Assembly (NCBI RefSeq): GCF_017115105.1
Contig: NZ_JABXKH010000052.1
Location: 24,253 to 88,252, forward strand
DNA from: Nostoc sp. NMS2
GTDB lineage: Bacteria > Cyanobacteriota > Cyanobacteriia > Cyanobacteriales > Nostocaceae
Reading direction: 5' to 3'
DNA: 64,000 bases
The translations under genes and the position numbers were made by a program. Below the pieces are notes generated by a model. It searched no databases. It was not told the DNA's origin and worked only from the letters and a program-made list of their open reading frames with translations. Shown here one piece after another: positions 8,766 to 17,933 of the stretch; within the stretch, counting starts at the first letter, position 1; each line of letters begins with the position of its first letter.

Positions 8766-10085
8766 ATGCTTTTATTGGGATTTTTTCTGGGTTTAGCGGT
8801 AGGCATTGGGTTTTGGATTTGGCAACAGGTTCGACTTAACCGCTACCTGGGGCGCTTATTCCGACCGTTAACCTCGCATTCTGACAAGATGGGACTGCTG
8901 CTGATTCCTGGGTTATGGCAGGAAATAGCAATGGTGAAACAGCAACGGCAAGATTTGCAGCAGTCATTGCAAACTTACCAAGACTTGCTAGATTTTGCAC
9001 CAGTAGGATATTTGCAGGTAGATGAGGAAAATCAGCTGCTGTGGTGTAATCGGCAGGCGCAGGAAATTTTGTATCTGCAAAGGTGGCAACCAGAAGAAAT
9101 ACGCTTACTACTAGAGTTAGTACGGTCTTACGAACTTGACCATTTAATTGAGCAAACTCGCGATCGCCAAAAACCACAGATGGGAGAATGGATATTTCAT
9201 CCATCTTGTGATGATGCAGCAGAGATGCCAACAATAAAATCTCTGGCTTTGCGGGCATCTAGTTTGCCTTTACCCAATGGACAAGTAGGAGTATTTTTAG
9301 AAAATCGTCAACCCCTATTAGACATAAATCAAATACGCGATCGCTCTTTTTCTGATTTAGCCCACGAACTCAGAACGCCCTTGACCTCGATTCGCTTGGT
9401 TGTGGAAACTTTACAAATCCGCTTGGAACCACCTCTAAATCGCTGGGTTAACCGTTTAATGCAGGAAGTTGATCGGCTGATTAACTTAGTGCAAAGCTGG
9501 TTAGACCTGACCCAAATGGAAGCAAACCCAACCATGCAATTGCAAGCCAAAGCTGTAGAATTGCGATCGCTAATTACATCTGTTTGGGAAACACTAGAAC
9601 CGCTAGCACAGCGCCAACATCTATCTCTTTCTTATTCTGGCCCAGAAAATCTCTGGATTAAAGCAGATCAAGCCCGGATTTTCCAAGTTTTTCTCAACTT
9701 GCTAGACAACAGTATTAAATACAGTCCTCCTTCTACAAATATTCGCGTTGAAGCGAAAATCTTATCAACAAAAGATAATGATGCTACTTCTCCAATTTTG
9801 GAAATAAATCTTATTGATTCTGGAGTTGGGTTTTCTGAGGCAGATTTACCCCACGTTTTTGAGCGATTTTATCGAGGAGATAAGGCGCGAACCCATTCCC
9901 CACAAGATAGTAACTCCATTGGGGCGATCGTTGGCAATGGATTAGGATTAGCGATCGTTGAGCAAATTCTAATCGCCCACGGTGGCTCAATCAAAGCAAT
10001 GAACCATCCAGAAAGCGGTGGTGCGTGGATGCAACTTCAATTTCCTGAAGTTATGGCAAACTCTTTAAGCCAAGACTATAGTTAG
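8766..10085 (+). CDS. sphS: phosphate sensor histidine kinase SphS (PhoR family)
   Basis: A 439-residue kinase. It has one N-terminal hydrophobic segment (residues 1-20) for membrane anchoring and a PAS domain at about residues 70-180. The HisKA acceptor is His200 (FSDLAHELRTPLTSIRL). The HATPase_c domain has the N box (NLLDNSIKY) and G boxes (DSGVGF, GNGLGLAIVEQILIAHGG). In the PhoR/SphS family the kinase is active when phosphate is low and phosphorylates the cognate regulator, here SphR just upstream. There is no periplasmic sensory domain, in line with PhoR-type sensing through the transporter and PhoU. The Pst transporter is not encoded in the window. Confidence 0.9.
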   Translation: MLLLGFFLGLAVGIGFWIWQQVRLNRYLGRLFRPLTSHSDKMGLLLIPGLWQEIAMVKQQRQDLQQSLQTYQDLLDFAPVGYLQVDEENQLLWCNRQAQEILYLQRWQPEEIRLLLELVRSYELDHLIEQTRDRQKPQMGEWIFHPSCDDAAEMPTIKSLALRASSLPLPNGQVGVFLENRQPLLDINQIRDRSFSDLAHELRTPLTSIRLVVETLQIRLEPPLNRWVNRLMQEVDRLINLVQSWLDLTQMEANPTMQLQAKAVELRSLITSVWETLEPLAQRQHLSLSYSGPENLWIKADQARIFQVFLNLLDNSIKYSPPSTNIRVEAKILSTKDNDATSPILEINLIDSGVGFSEADLPHVFERFYRGDKARTHSPQDSNSIGAIVGNGLGLAIVEQILIAHGGSIKAMNHPESGGAWMQLQFPEVMANSLSQDYS

Positions 10086-10113
10086 TAATATCTTCACCTT
10101 TAAGACAACAAGT

Positions 10114-10782
10114 GTGAAAGCTGTCCATTATGGTTCCAATCCTCAAAGACCCGAACTCGCACGCGCCATTAGGCGCTTAGAACGGGACGTATTACGCATG
10201 GGTGCTTTGGTAGAACAATCATTTCGCCTCAGCCACCAAGCGTTATTTGCTCGTAACTTAACAGCAGCTGAGGAACTTCCTCTATTAGATAAAAAAATTG
10301 ATCGCTTTTATCGGCAAATCGAATCAGACTGTACGGCGATTATGACGCTGCAAGCGCCTACAGCTCAAGATTTGCGCTGCTTGAGTGCCTTTATGCAACT
10401 GGTGCGAGATTTAGAGCGCATTGGCGATTATGCTGAGGATTTAGCTGAAATTGCGATTAAAATTTTTCCTTATGCGCCTCATCCGTGTTTATCTGAAATT
10501 GAAGCCATGTCCCTTCACGCGCAGGCGATGCTAGCAACTAGCTTGAAAGCTTTGGGAGATTTCGATGAAGGCGGTGGTCGCCGTTTAAAGCGCCTAGATG
10601 ATACTGTAGATGATGCTTATGATCGCGTTTATCAAACTTTAGCCCAACAACGGGATGTCCCTGGTGTAGTCGAGCCAATTGTGCTGCTAGCACTGGCAAT
10701 TCGTTGTCTGGAACGGATGGCAGATCATGCAACTAATATCGGCCAGAGGGTAGCATATATTGTCACCGGTCAACGCTCTTAA
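10114..10782 (+). CDS. phoU: phosphate signalling protein PhoU
   Basis: 222 residues from a GTG start 28 bp after sphS. Two tandem three-helix PhoU repeats are visible. Each has the E/DxxxD metal-binding type motif (LPLLDKKIDRFYRQIE and RRLKRLDDTVDDAYD) and the LRxxxxxMQLVRDLERIGDYAEDLAE or LAIRCLERMADHATNIGQRV helix. PhoU represses Pho signalling when phosphate is plentiful by linking the Pst transporter to the sensor kinase. The length fits the family. It is the last gene of the sphR-sphS-phoU operon; a repeat region follows. Confidence 0.93.
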   Translation: MKAVHYGSNPQRPELARAIRRLERDVLRMGALVEQSFRLSHQALFARNLTAAEELPLLDKKIDRFYRQIESDCTAIMTLQAPTAQDLRCLSAFMQLVRDLERIGDYAEDLAEIAIKIFPYAPHPCLSEIEAMSLHAQAMLATSLKALGDFDEGGGRRLKRLDDTVDDAYDRVYQTLAQQRDVPGVVEPIVLLALAIRCLERMADHATNIGQRVAYIVTGQRS

Positions 10783-10823
10783 TTGACGGTTCATCAGTCC
10801 ACAGGCTAAAGCCACTACCTCTA

Positions 10824-11307
10824 GGGACTGACAAATAAAAAAACATCCCAAATTTTCTTGTGGGATGGGTATCCGCACTACGTGCCGCTACGCGAACACC
10901 CGTCCTATATTTAGGGCGGCACGATGCCATTGGTGTCAACTTAACCTGAAACCCTCGCAATGACGTTATATTAAACCTACTCAATTACCAATTAAGTCGT
11001 CGGAACCCCACCCCGCTTTTGTCTAGCGACAAAATCTCCCCTCCCCGTGAACGGGGAGGGGATTAAGGGGAGCCAGTGCGGGAACAGGGGTTTCCCCCGC
11101 CGCAGGATGCGCGTAAAGCCTTCTCTACGAGACGCTGCGCGAACGGCATAGCTTCGCTTAACGCAAAGCGTCTCCAAGAGTTGCGCTGTAGTGGAGCATC
11201 TGGCGTGTGGGGTAAAATGACCGTGGAATAAGCTTTCTGACTTAAGTTGACACCAATGGCTTTTCGGCCCACCCCACAAGATGGATAATTTATTTCTTGT
11301 CAGTCTC
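10824..11307. repeat. dispersed repeat copy A, interrupted by a 335-bp element
   Basis: The left part (10824-10925) begins GGGACTGACAAATAAA and the right part (about 11262-11307) ends ATAATTTATTTCTTGTCAG. Together they match, in inverse orientation, the uninterrupted repeat at 14903-15044 at roughly 85% by eye. The interruption is the element at 10926-11260. The repeat itself has imperfect inverted ends (TGACAA...TTGTCA). No gene in this 600-bp spacer. Confidence 0.75.
10926..11260. mobile_element. 335-bp non-autonomous element with perfect 19-bp terminal inverted repeats
   Basis: The left end GCCATTGGTGTCAACTTAA (10926-10944) is the exact reverse complement of the right end TTAAGTTGACACCAATGGC (11242-11260). 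The interior contains the hairpin CCCCTCCCCGTGAACGGGGA, and a GCGTCTCC/GCGAAGC-rich module that recurs in the 321-bp element at 25470. No open frame of coding quality is present. It sits inside another dispersed repeat, which gives direct evidence of insertion. I could not define a target duplication with certainty. Parental transposase unknown. Confidence 0.78.
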
Positions 11308-11388
11308 CTAGCTCAGAAGAATCATAAATCTATATGAGCAGGTAGAAAAACTATTTACTGTTTAATTATAAAAATAGTAGCTTTTGAT

Positions 11389-12828
11389 TCAGTTTTGCCG
11401 CGACTTTTTTAGAGCTTGGATATCACTTGCAAGCCAAAATATAATTAGTGCTAAGGTTGGTACAACCGTTAAAAAATCGCACAGTCGGATACCTCGTAGT
11501 AGATAGTTAAAAACAGTACTGCTAGTACAGAAGACTATGCTAGTAATCACGAATCTTTTTGAATTAGAATCTATGTTTAAAGCTACGACTGCCAGCAGCA
11601 CAGAGGAATACCAAGAGCAATACCAAGGAGCAGCAAACAAAAATAATATTAAGGTAATCCATCCTATATTTATACTAAAAGTAGTTGTAGAATATGTTTT
11701 TTTCAAATATGGTTTTACCAGAATAATCAAATAAGAAACTACAAATATAGAAAAGATTATAGGTTTAGATATTGAGACTACAGTTTCTTGGAAAATTACA
11801 GGAAGGTGTAGAATTTTTATACTCAGTACATTCTTAATCAAAGAATATAATGAACCGCCTACTCTTTCTTTAACGCCAGGATTGAAAAGGCTTATCCAAG
11901 CATCGACTGAAGGTAAAGCTATCAGATAAGTTGCAAAAATTATAGCTACAGAGATACAAATAGCACTAAATAAAATTTTCCAACGTTGTTGTTTAATCAA
12001 ATAAACAAAAATTAAGGGCAACCAAACAATTGGTAATGTTTTAATTAGAAAACCAATCCAAGCTGTAACAATCGCAGCTAGATAATTATAGTTTTTCAGG
12101 CATATTATTAAAATAATTAAAATGGTAGAAATTAAGACATCTATATGGGCATTTGTAACCTGCTCATACAGAAGCAATGGGCTAACTAAATATGCAGTTG
12201 TTACATTAATTTTATGAGGAGAGTTTTTTAAATGTCCCCAAATTAAGTAACTATTTAATATATGGAATAAAAGACATATTAATTTAAATGCATAAATTCC
12301 TAAACTAGGAATAATTGCAACGAAAAGAGCGGAAAACATAAAAAAGAGTTGAGATATAGGCCCATAAGTAGAAGTCTGTTTCCAAACCAGAAATGGAGAC
12401 AATTCTGAGGTAAATGTGCTTGCAGGATTAATAAAAGGGTTAATTCCATTTAAATACATTAAACCATAATGGATGTACAAATTGATATCAGTAGTTATGG
12501 GATAAGCTATGAAGGAAATTAATAGAAAAAACGAACTATTTCTTAATATTTTTATAAAGGTTACATCTGTTTTTTTATTCTTGTTTATTATTAGCCACAG
12601 AACATATATGATATTTAAACAAAGGTATTCTATACCTGTTCTTATTTGGTCAAAATGTTTAGGAAAATCAGGTAAATATCGACCTGTAGAATTACCTAAA
12701 GCATCAAGATAAAAAGAATAAGCTCTAATTGCTAATTCTCCACATAATATTAATGAGAAAAATATGGCTAACCCTAACAATATTTGGTTCTTTTTACTGT
12801 TAGATATGTTTGCGTTTAGCATAAGCAT
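11389..12828 (-). CDS. polytopic membrane glycosyltransferase, GT-C/GT87-like
   Basis: A 479-residue protein with about ten or more hydrophobic segments spread over its whole length and short charged loops, including INPFINPASTFTSELSPF and TYGPISQLFF after the first segments. This layout is that of GT-C fold enzymes (PMT/ArnT/GT87, DUF2029-like) that move a sugar from polyprenyl-phosphate onto a lipid or glycan on the outer face of the membrane. I recognise the fold class, not the substrate. A DPM-type enzyme that could make polyprenyl-phosphate sugar lies 0.7 kb away on the opposite strand. The gene is clearly more AT-rich than its neighbours and sits between inverted repeats, which suggests acquisition. 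Confidence 0.6.
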   Translation of the reverse strand: MLMLNANISNSKKNQILLGLAIFFSLILCGELAIRAYSFYLDALGNSTGRYLPDFPKHFDQIRTGIEYLCLNIIYVLWLIINKNKKTDVTFIKILRNSSFFLLISFIAYPITTDINLYIHYGLMYLNGINPFINPASTFTSELSPFLVWKQTSTYGPISQLFFMFSALFVAIIPSLGIYAFKLICLLFHILNSYLIWGHLKNSPHKINVTTAYLVSPLLLYEQVTNAHIDVLISTILIILIICLKNYNYLAAIVTAWIGFLIKTLPIVWLPLIFVYLIKQQRWKILFSAICISVAIIFATYLIALPSVDAWISLFNPGVKERVGGSLYSLIKNVLSIKILHLPVIFQETVVSISKPIIFSIFVVSYLIILVKPYLKKTYSTTTFSINIGWITLILFLFAAPWYCSWYSSVLLAVVALNIDSNSKRFVITSIVFCTSSTVFNYLLRGIRLCDFLTVVPTLALIIFWLASDIQALKKSRQN

Positions 12829-12915
12829 AAAAATTAAATCCCAACTTAAACTGATAGCTATATGTTGAGCTTGCAGGTCTGAAATACCTCAATTTACCAT
12901 CAAATTTTCACTTGT

Positions 12916-12939
12916 ATTATCATTATCCATAATGATAAT
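12916..12939. promoter_or_regulatory. perfect 11+2+11 palindrome resembling a Fur/Zur operator
   Basis: ATTATCATTAT, then CC, then ATAATGATAAT is a perfect inverted repeat built from GATAAT hexamers on both strands, as in Fur-family boxes. It lies about 88 bp upstream of the ATG of the membrane glycosyltransferase (12828, minus strand). An iron- or zinc-responsive repressor site is a reasonable reading, but AT-rich palindromes of this kind can arise by chance or be structural. Confidence 0.45.
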
Positions 12940-13166
12940 TATTCGCCATTGAAGAATCTTACACGATTAAATACATCCCAATCAATAGTACTATAAAGTT
13001 ACGTAGCAAAACTGAACATCTTTAATGATTACTCGCAAAACTCAAAAAAATAATATGGTAATCTTAAATCATTCGTGAGATGTATAGCAATTTTAGACCA
13101 TTTCTGATAAGATACAATACTGAAAAAGCATTAAAGTTATGTTTGCGACTAAGTACAAGTTGTATC

Positions 13167-13400
13167 ATGTGGATAGAATCAATAACAAAGTTTATTGAAA
13201 ACAGCCAATATAATGGTGAAATTAAACGCGCAAATGCAGTTAATATACTGCTCTTGGTATACAACCATGAGGCAACAATGCCAACACTGGGTGTTTCGAG
13301 TTATTTCATCAGTAAATGGAAAAAATCATTTTTTCAAAGGGGAACTGAAGGTTTAAAGCTTGCTGCACATAAAGGAAGTTATGGACTTCTGAATATATAA
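13167..13400 (+). pseudogene. IS630-type transposase, N-terminal helix-turn-helix remnant
   Basis: From the ATG at 13167 the frame reads WIESITKFIENSQ, EIKRANAVNILLL, TLGVSSYFISKWKKSF and GTEGLKLAAHKGSYGLLN, then stops. This is the usual N-terminal helix-turn-helix of IS630-family transposases found in Nostoc. The remaining two thirds of the gene, including the DDE domain, is missing. The HTH itself carries substitutions. A further 29 codons of open frame upstream (from 13080) do not look like transposase. Dead gene; it marks past insertion in this segment. Confidence 0.6.
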
Positions 13401-13570
13401 AACGCGCAGAGATAATAGACAAGGGTTTTAAACCCACCTCCGTTCAGAAGGCAGCAGGCAGATGTCAAACTTTTCAGAACATCTAACTGTAACAATAACC
13501 AGGTTCAGTCAATAAAGTGCGCAGATGTTCAAATCTATTTCCTTTAGTCTTTACAGATAAATGTGAAATT

Positions 13571-14818
13571 ATGAATAAAAACTCATCCAACTCGCTGTTA
13601 CCAGTACCAACAGGCCCACTAAAGATTTCAGAGTTACCCCCTCATAGTGTGGGTATAAATGGTGAATCTATCCATCTATCTCTAGTAATTCCTACTTATA
13701 AAGAGCGTGACAACATCCAAAATGTGGTCAGTATATTGAGTCGGTTGCTCGATGAATCAATTCCAGGAAACTATGAACTAATTGTGGTAGACGATAATAG
13801 CCCAGACCGAACTTGGGAGATAGCACAATCCCTGACAACAGAATACCCTCAGCTGCGGGTGATGCGACGCGAACAAGAACGGGGGCTGTCTTCGGCAGTG
13901 ATTCGTGGGTGGCAAGCAGCAACGGGAAGTGTGTTAGGGGTGATTGATGGAGATTTGCAGCATCCGCCAGAGGTGCTGATGCAACTGTTGCGTAATGTTG
14001 AGCAGGGGGCGGATTTGGCAGTAGCTAGTCGTCATGTCGATGGAGGCGGTGTTAGTAGCTGGAGTGTTATCAGGCGTTTATTGTCTCGTGGCGCTCAATT
14101 ATTAGGCTTGGTTATTTTACCGGGAGTATTGGGCAGAGTTTCCGATCCCATGAGTGGTTATTTTATGGTGCGCCGAAGTGCGATCGCTAATGCAACACTC
14201 AATCCGGTAGGATACAAAATTCTCTTAGAAGTAATCGGACGGGGACAGGTAGATGAAGTTGCCGAAGTTGGATATGTATTTTGTGAGCGCAAAGAGGGTG
14301 AAAGCAAAGTTACATGGAAACAATACATAGATTACATTCACCACTTAGTAAGGTTACGGCTATCGGGAGGTAATAAAAAACAAAAACTCACTCAACAAAC
14401 GGGTTTCCCCATTGGTCGATTTCTCCGCTTTGGCTTAGTAGGACTGAGTGGGGTATTTGTGGATATGACAATTCTTTATTTACTCAGCGATCCCACTACC
14501 TTGGCTTGGCCCCTGACACGTAGTAAAATTATCGCTGGTGAAATTGCGATTTTAAATAATTTCTTCTGGAATGACGCTTGGACATTTGCTGATATCAGCG
14601 CCAGACAGCAAGAATGGCATCAACGCCTGAAGCGGTTTTTGAAGTTCAACGCTATTTGCCTTGCTGGATTGGTATTGAATGTACTGGTATTAAATTTGGT
14701 ATTCAATTTTCTTATTCATAACCGTTATATTGCCAACTTTATTGCGATCGCAGTTGCTACTATCTGGAATTTCTGGATTAATTTGAAACTTAGCTGGCGC
14801 GTCACCGAAGTAAAATAA
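13571..14818 (+). CDS. polyprenyl-phosphate glycosyltransferase (DPM1-like GT2) fused to a GtrA-like membrane domain
   Basis: About 415 residues from the ATG at 13571; a GTG at 13517 would add 18. The N-terminal GT2 domain has SLVIPTYKERDNIQNVV, the nucleotide-sugar Asp pair VVDDNSPD and the DxD-like VIDGDLQHPPEVL. It continues with the VRRSAI and KILLEV motifs seen in dolichol-phosphate mannosyltransferases. The C-terminal 130 residues form four hydrophobic segments with GRFLRFGLVGLSG and LNNFFWNDAWTF, the GtrA/DPMS signature. Such enzymes load a sugar on polyprenyl-phosphate at the inner face of the membrane, and the GtrA part may flip or anchor the product. The GT-C enzyme at 11389 is a plausible user of that product. 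Confidence 0.88.
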   Translation: MNKNSSNSLLPVPTGPLKISELPPHSVGINGESIHLSLVIPTYKERDNIQNVVSILSRLLDESIPGNYELIVVDDNSPDRTWEIAQSLTTEYPQLRVMRREQERGLSSAVIRGWQAATGSVLGVIDGDLQHPPEVLMQLLRNVEQGADLAVASRHVDGGGVSSWSVIRRLLSRGAQLLGLVILPGVLGRVSDPMSGYFMVRRSAIANATLNPVGYKILLEVIGRGQVDEVAEVGYVFCERKEGESKVTWKQYIDYIHHLVRLRLSGGNKKQKLTQQTGFPIGRFLRFGLVGLSGVFVDMTILYLLSDPTTLAWPLTRSKIIAGEIAILNNFFWNDAWTFADISARQQEWHQRLKRFLKFNAICLAGLVLNVLVLNLVFNFLIHNRYIANFIAIAVATIWNFWINLKLSWRVTEVK

Positions 14819-14902
14819 TCACAACGAGATTTTGATTTTTGCCTTTAGAACGAACTTAAATCTCAGCATAGCCTCAACTCAAGCGTATTAGCTTATAGGC
14901 AT

Positions 14903-15044
14903 TGACAAGAAATAAATTATCGATCTTGTGGGGTGGGCATCCTGCCCGCCCTGAATATGGGACGGGTATTCGCGTAGCGGCACTTAGTGCAGACAACTAT
15001 CCTACAAGAAAATTGGGAATGTTTTTTTATTTGTCAGTCCCATA
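14903..15044. repeat. dispersed repeat copy B, intact (inverse of copy A)
   Basis: It reads TTGACAAGAAATAAATTATC at the left, GGGCATCCTGCCCGCCC in the middle and TTTTTTTATTTGTCAGTCCC at the right. It is the uninterrupted counterpart of 10824-11307 and lies in opposite orientation. The block GGGCGGGCAGGATGCCCACC recurs, inverted, inside the 115-bp element at 28678. Length about 142 bp, imperfect inverted ends, non-coding. Confidence 0.75.
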
Positions 15045-15480
15045 AAAGGGGGAAATCAGAAATCTCTTTCCCTCCCCAGTACATACCTACGGTGTACACA
15101 CAAGTCTTAAATGCCTAGCTCGATCAGGCTTTGCTTGTTCCCGCACGGAGTATGGAAACGAGAGAAACCCACCTTTTTGGTTGAAAACTTGCTCAATAAA
15201 AATAAGTTAACTAAATATTTTACTAAAAGCTTACCTGTTCTTAAACTTGCACAATTAAAGTAACAGATAAACAAACGAAAAGAATTAGGATCTACTTAAC
15301 TCATAGATACCTAAAGCTAGAAGTTGTTATCAATAAAAAAGATTTTGGGCTAGTCTGTAGCTCTCATTGGGAAGAATACACCTATTAAATACACAGATAG
15401 ATTTTGATTAATACAAATTATTAGAGTTTCTTAAGCATTTTAAATATCAAGATTCCCTGATAATTATGTAGTTACGGTTA
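15045..15480. other. gene-free spacer upstream of the Crp-family gene
   Basis: The AT-rich spacer has no open frame of coding quality. I see no palindrome or RNA-like hairpin that stands out, apart from A/T runs at 15185-15260. Confidence 0.4.
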
Positions 15481-16110
15481 ATGATATATTCCACAACTCC
15501 TACTTCAAACTCTTCTGCTGTATTAAATAACTCTGCTTTAAGCGGACAATTACCCCAGCAGATATTTACCCGTAGGGAAGTAATTCCACTTCAAAATGAC
15601 GTACTTTGGCGTATTGAATACGGTGCAGTTCGTACCTTAACGTGGGGTGAAGACGGAACATTCATCACTCTCGGTTATTGGGGATTAGGGGATCTGATTG
15701 GCTATCCTTTATCTAGAGTCAAGCCCTACCAAATTGAATGTCTCACAGGCGTAGAAGTAAGCATTGTACCGCCTCATTTATGGCATCAGGATATTAATGC
15801 TTTGTTGTCCCATATTCAACAGGCAGAGGATCTATTAAGTATTGTGCATCGAAAACCAATTTCGCTACGCTTATGGCAATTTTTGGTGTGGTTAAGTGAA
15901 AAATTTGGACGTGATGTAGATAAGGGCAAGCTAATTGATTTAAATGTTACCCATCAAGATATTGCTGAAGTATTAAATACCACGCGAGTAACAGTTACCC
16001 GGCTCTTACAGCAATTGGAGGAAGAAGGAACAGTTTTACGTCACAAACGCCGCATTATTTTGCGTTTACCAAATAAACTAATTAAAAATTATGGTTCAGC
16101 AGTATGTTAG
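15481..16110 (+). CDS. Crp/Fnr-family transcriptional regulator
   Basis: 209 residues. The N-terminal half is a degenerate cyclic-nucleotide-binding beta barrel (WRIEYGAVRTLTWGEDGTFITLGYWGLGDLIGYPL). The C-terminal HTH_CRP domain has VTHQDIAEVLNTTRVTVTRLLQQLEEEG, which is intact. The effector pocket lacks the classic cAMP-binding Arg-Ser pair, so the ligand is unknown. It is not NtcA by sequence. The gene lies just upstream of an SLH porin on the same strand (gap 132 bp), which it might regulate. Confidence 0.85.
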   Translation: MIYSTTPTSNSSAVLNNSALSGQLPQQIFTRREVIPLQNDVLWRIEYGAVRTLTWGEDGTFITLGYWGLGDLIGYPLSRVKPYQIECLTGVEVSIVPPHLWHQDINALLSHIQQAEDLLSIVHRKPISLRLWQFLVWLSEKFGRDVDKGKLIDLNVTHQDIAEVLNTTRVTVTRLLQQLEEEGTVLRHKRRIILRLPNKLIKNYGSAVC

Positions 16111-16119
16111 CTGAATTGC

Positions 16120-16149
16120 TTGTAAAATTCACAGAATGTAATGTATAAT
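16120..16149 (+). promoter_or_regulatory. putative sigma-70 promoter of the porin gene
   Basis: TTGTAA at 16120-16125 and TATAAT at 16144-16149 are separated by 18 bp, with an extended -10 TG (TGTATAAT). It starts within the end region of the preceding regulator gene's spacer and leaves a 5' leader of roughly 85 nt before the ATG at 16243. Assigned by motif only. Confidence 0.45.
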
Positions 16150-16242
16150 CGTGTCTGTGATTATGTGTAGAATCCCCGAAAGTAAAGTGTTATAAGCGTT
16201 TTACAGTGGTCGGGTTATTTAGGTGTGAGTGAGAGTAAAAAC

Positions 16243-17895
16243 ATGGCAAAACGATTCTGGAATCTTTTTAAGGTTAGTCCATTTGTTGTAGCAGCAACAT
16301 TTTTGGTTGCTAATAGCGCTCTAGCTGCTGAAGTAAACGAACAAGTAACAAATGTTGGCCAGTTATCTGAAGCTCAAGACTCTAATGAGATGAGTCAGGT
16401 AACATCAGTTTCGCAATTTTCAGATGTGCAACCCACAGATTGGGCATTCCAAGCTTTACAATCCTTAGTTGAGCGCTACGGCTGTATTGCAGGTTATCCC
16501 AACAGTACCTATCGTGGGAACCGTGCTTTGACCCGTTATGAATTTGCCGCAGGTTTGAATGCCTGTTTAGATCGGGTTAACGAACTGATTGCCACAGCTA
16601 CTGCCGATTTGGTCAGCAAACAAGATTTAGCTACTTTACAGCGCTTACAAGAAGAATATTCTGCTGAACTAGCAACTCTGCGCGGTCGTGTGGATGGATT
16701 AGAAGCCCGCACTTCTGAACTTGAAGCCAATCAGTTCTCCACTACCACCAAATTGGTTGGGGAAGCAATTTTCAACGTGTCTGATGTTTTTGGTGGAAAT
16801 AGGGCTGATACGGATGCCAACCCTAATAATAATCCCGACTTAAACAGCAACACTGTTTTCTCTGACCGGGTGCGTTTGAACTTGTACAGCAGTTTCACTG
16901 GTAAAGACCAACTGCAAATCCGGTTGACTGCTGGAAATATCGTCAATAATAGTGGTGTGACCGGTACTAACATGACCCGCTTGGGCTATGATGTGGGTAC
17001 TGCGGACAACAGCGTTAGCATAGATAAAATCAACTATGCTTTCAACTTTACTGACGCAGTGCGTGTCAAAATTGACGCTAGTGGAGGTGAGTTATGGGAG
17101 AACGTCAACGCCTTCAACCCCGACTTTAGCAGTTCTGGTAAGGGCGCTCTCTCTCGTTATGGACGTTTCAGCCCCATCTACCGTCAAGGTCAAAATGGTG
17201 CTGGCTTGACTGTTACTTTCAATCCTAACGAAGCTATTAGCTTGACTGGTGCTTATTTAGCACCTTCAACTGGTAATGGTGTTTTTGGTGCTAATAATCC
17301 CGGCCTTAGCAACGGTCTGTTTGATGGTGATAATACCATCTTCGGTCAATTGACTTTCAAACCCACCAAAGCCTTCAATATTGGTCTGACCTACGCCCGT
17401 AGTTACTTCGCAGGCAATGCTGCCAACAGCCTCTTCCAAGGTACAGGTAGCGCCTTTGCCAATAATCCCTTTGGGACTGGTACTCGGACTGAATCTAACA
17501 ACTACGGTGTAGAAGCGACATTCCAACTTGGCTCTAAGTTGGCTATTAGTGGTTGGGGAGGTTACACAACTGCTGATGCTAGAAGTGGTGCTAATATTGG
17601 TAGAGATGCAGACCTTTGGTACTGGGCTGGAGCGCTAGCTCTGAAAGATTTCGGTGGAGAAGGCAACGTCTTAGGTGTTATCTTTGGTCAACCACCTAAA
17701 GTTACTGGTGGCAGCATCAAAACAGTTAATAACTTAGACACCGATACCTCTTATCACTTAGAGGGGCTTTACAAGTTCAAGGTTTCCGATAATATTCAGG
17801 TCACGCCTGGCTTGTTGGTAATCTTCAATCCTGAACACAACGACGCTAACGATACCATCTATGTAGGTACTCTGCGTACTACCTTCACCTTCTAA
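16243..17895 (+). CDS. SLH-domain OprB-type outer-membrane porin
   Basis: About 550 residues from the ATG at 16243 (GAGAG seven nt upstream); an in-frame GTG at 16225 adds six. Signal peptide with an ANSALAAEV-type cleavage region. An SLH domain follows at about residues 40-105 (DVQPTDWAFQALQSLVERYG, LTRYEFAAGLNACLDR). Then comes a short coiled coil (LQRLQEEYSAELATLRGRVDGLEARTSELE is its core region; residues about 115-150), and an OprB-like beta barrel to the C-terminal Phe. These porins are abundant cyanobacterial outer-membrane channels for small solutes, with the SLH part bound to the cell wall. The gene is strongly expressed in relatives; here it has its own promoter and terminator. Confidence 0.93.
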   Translation: MAKRFWNLFKVSPFVVAATFLVANSALAAEVNEQVTNVGQLSEAQDSNEMSQVTSVSQFSDVQPTDWAFQALQSLVERYGCIAGYPNSTYRGNRALTRYEFAAGLNACLDRVNELIATATADLVSKQDLATLQRLQEEYSAELATLRGRVDGLEARTSELEANQFSTTTKLVGEAIFNVSDVFGGNRADTDANPNNNPDLNSNTVFSDRVRLNLYSSFTGKDQLQIRLTAGNIVNNSGVTGTNMTRLGYDVGTADNSVSIDKINYAFNFTDAVRVKIDASGGELWENVNAFNPDFSSSGKGALSRYGRFSPIYRQGQNGAGLTVTFNPNEAISLTGAYLAPSTGNGVFGANNPGLSNGLFDGDNTIFGQLTFKPTKAFNIGLTYARSYFAGNAANSLFQGTGSAFANNPFGTGTRTESNNYGVEATFQLGSKLAISGWGGYTTADARSGANIGRDADLWYWAGALALKDFGGEGNVLGVIFGQPPKVTGGSIKTVNNLDTDTSYHLEGLYKFKVSDNIQVTPGLLVIFNPEHNDANDTIYVGTLRTTFTF

Positions 17896-17933
17896 AATTG
17901 GCGATCGCAAATAAAGCTCAGAATTAGATAAAT

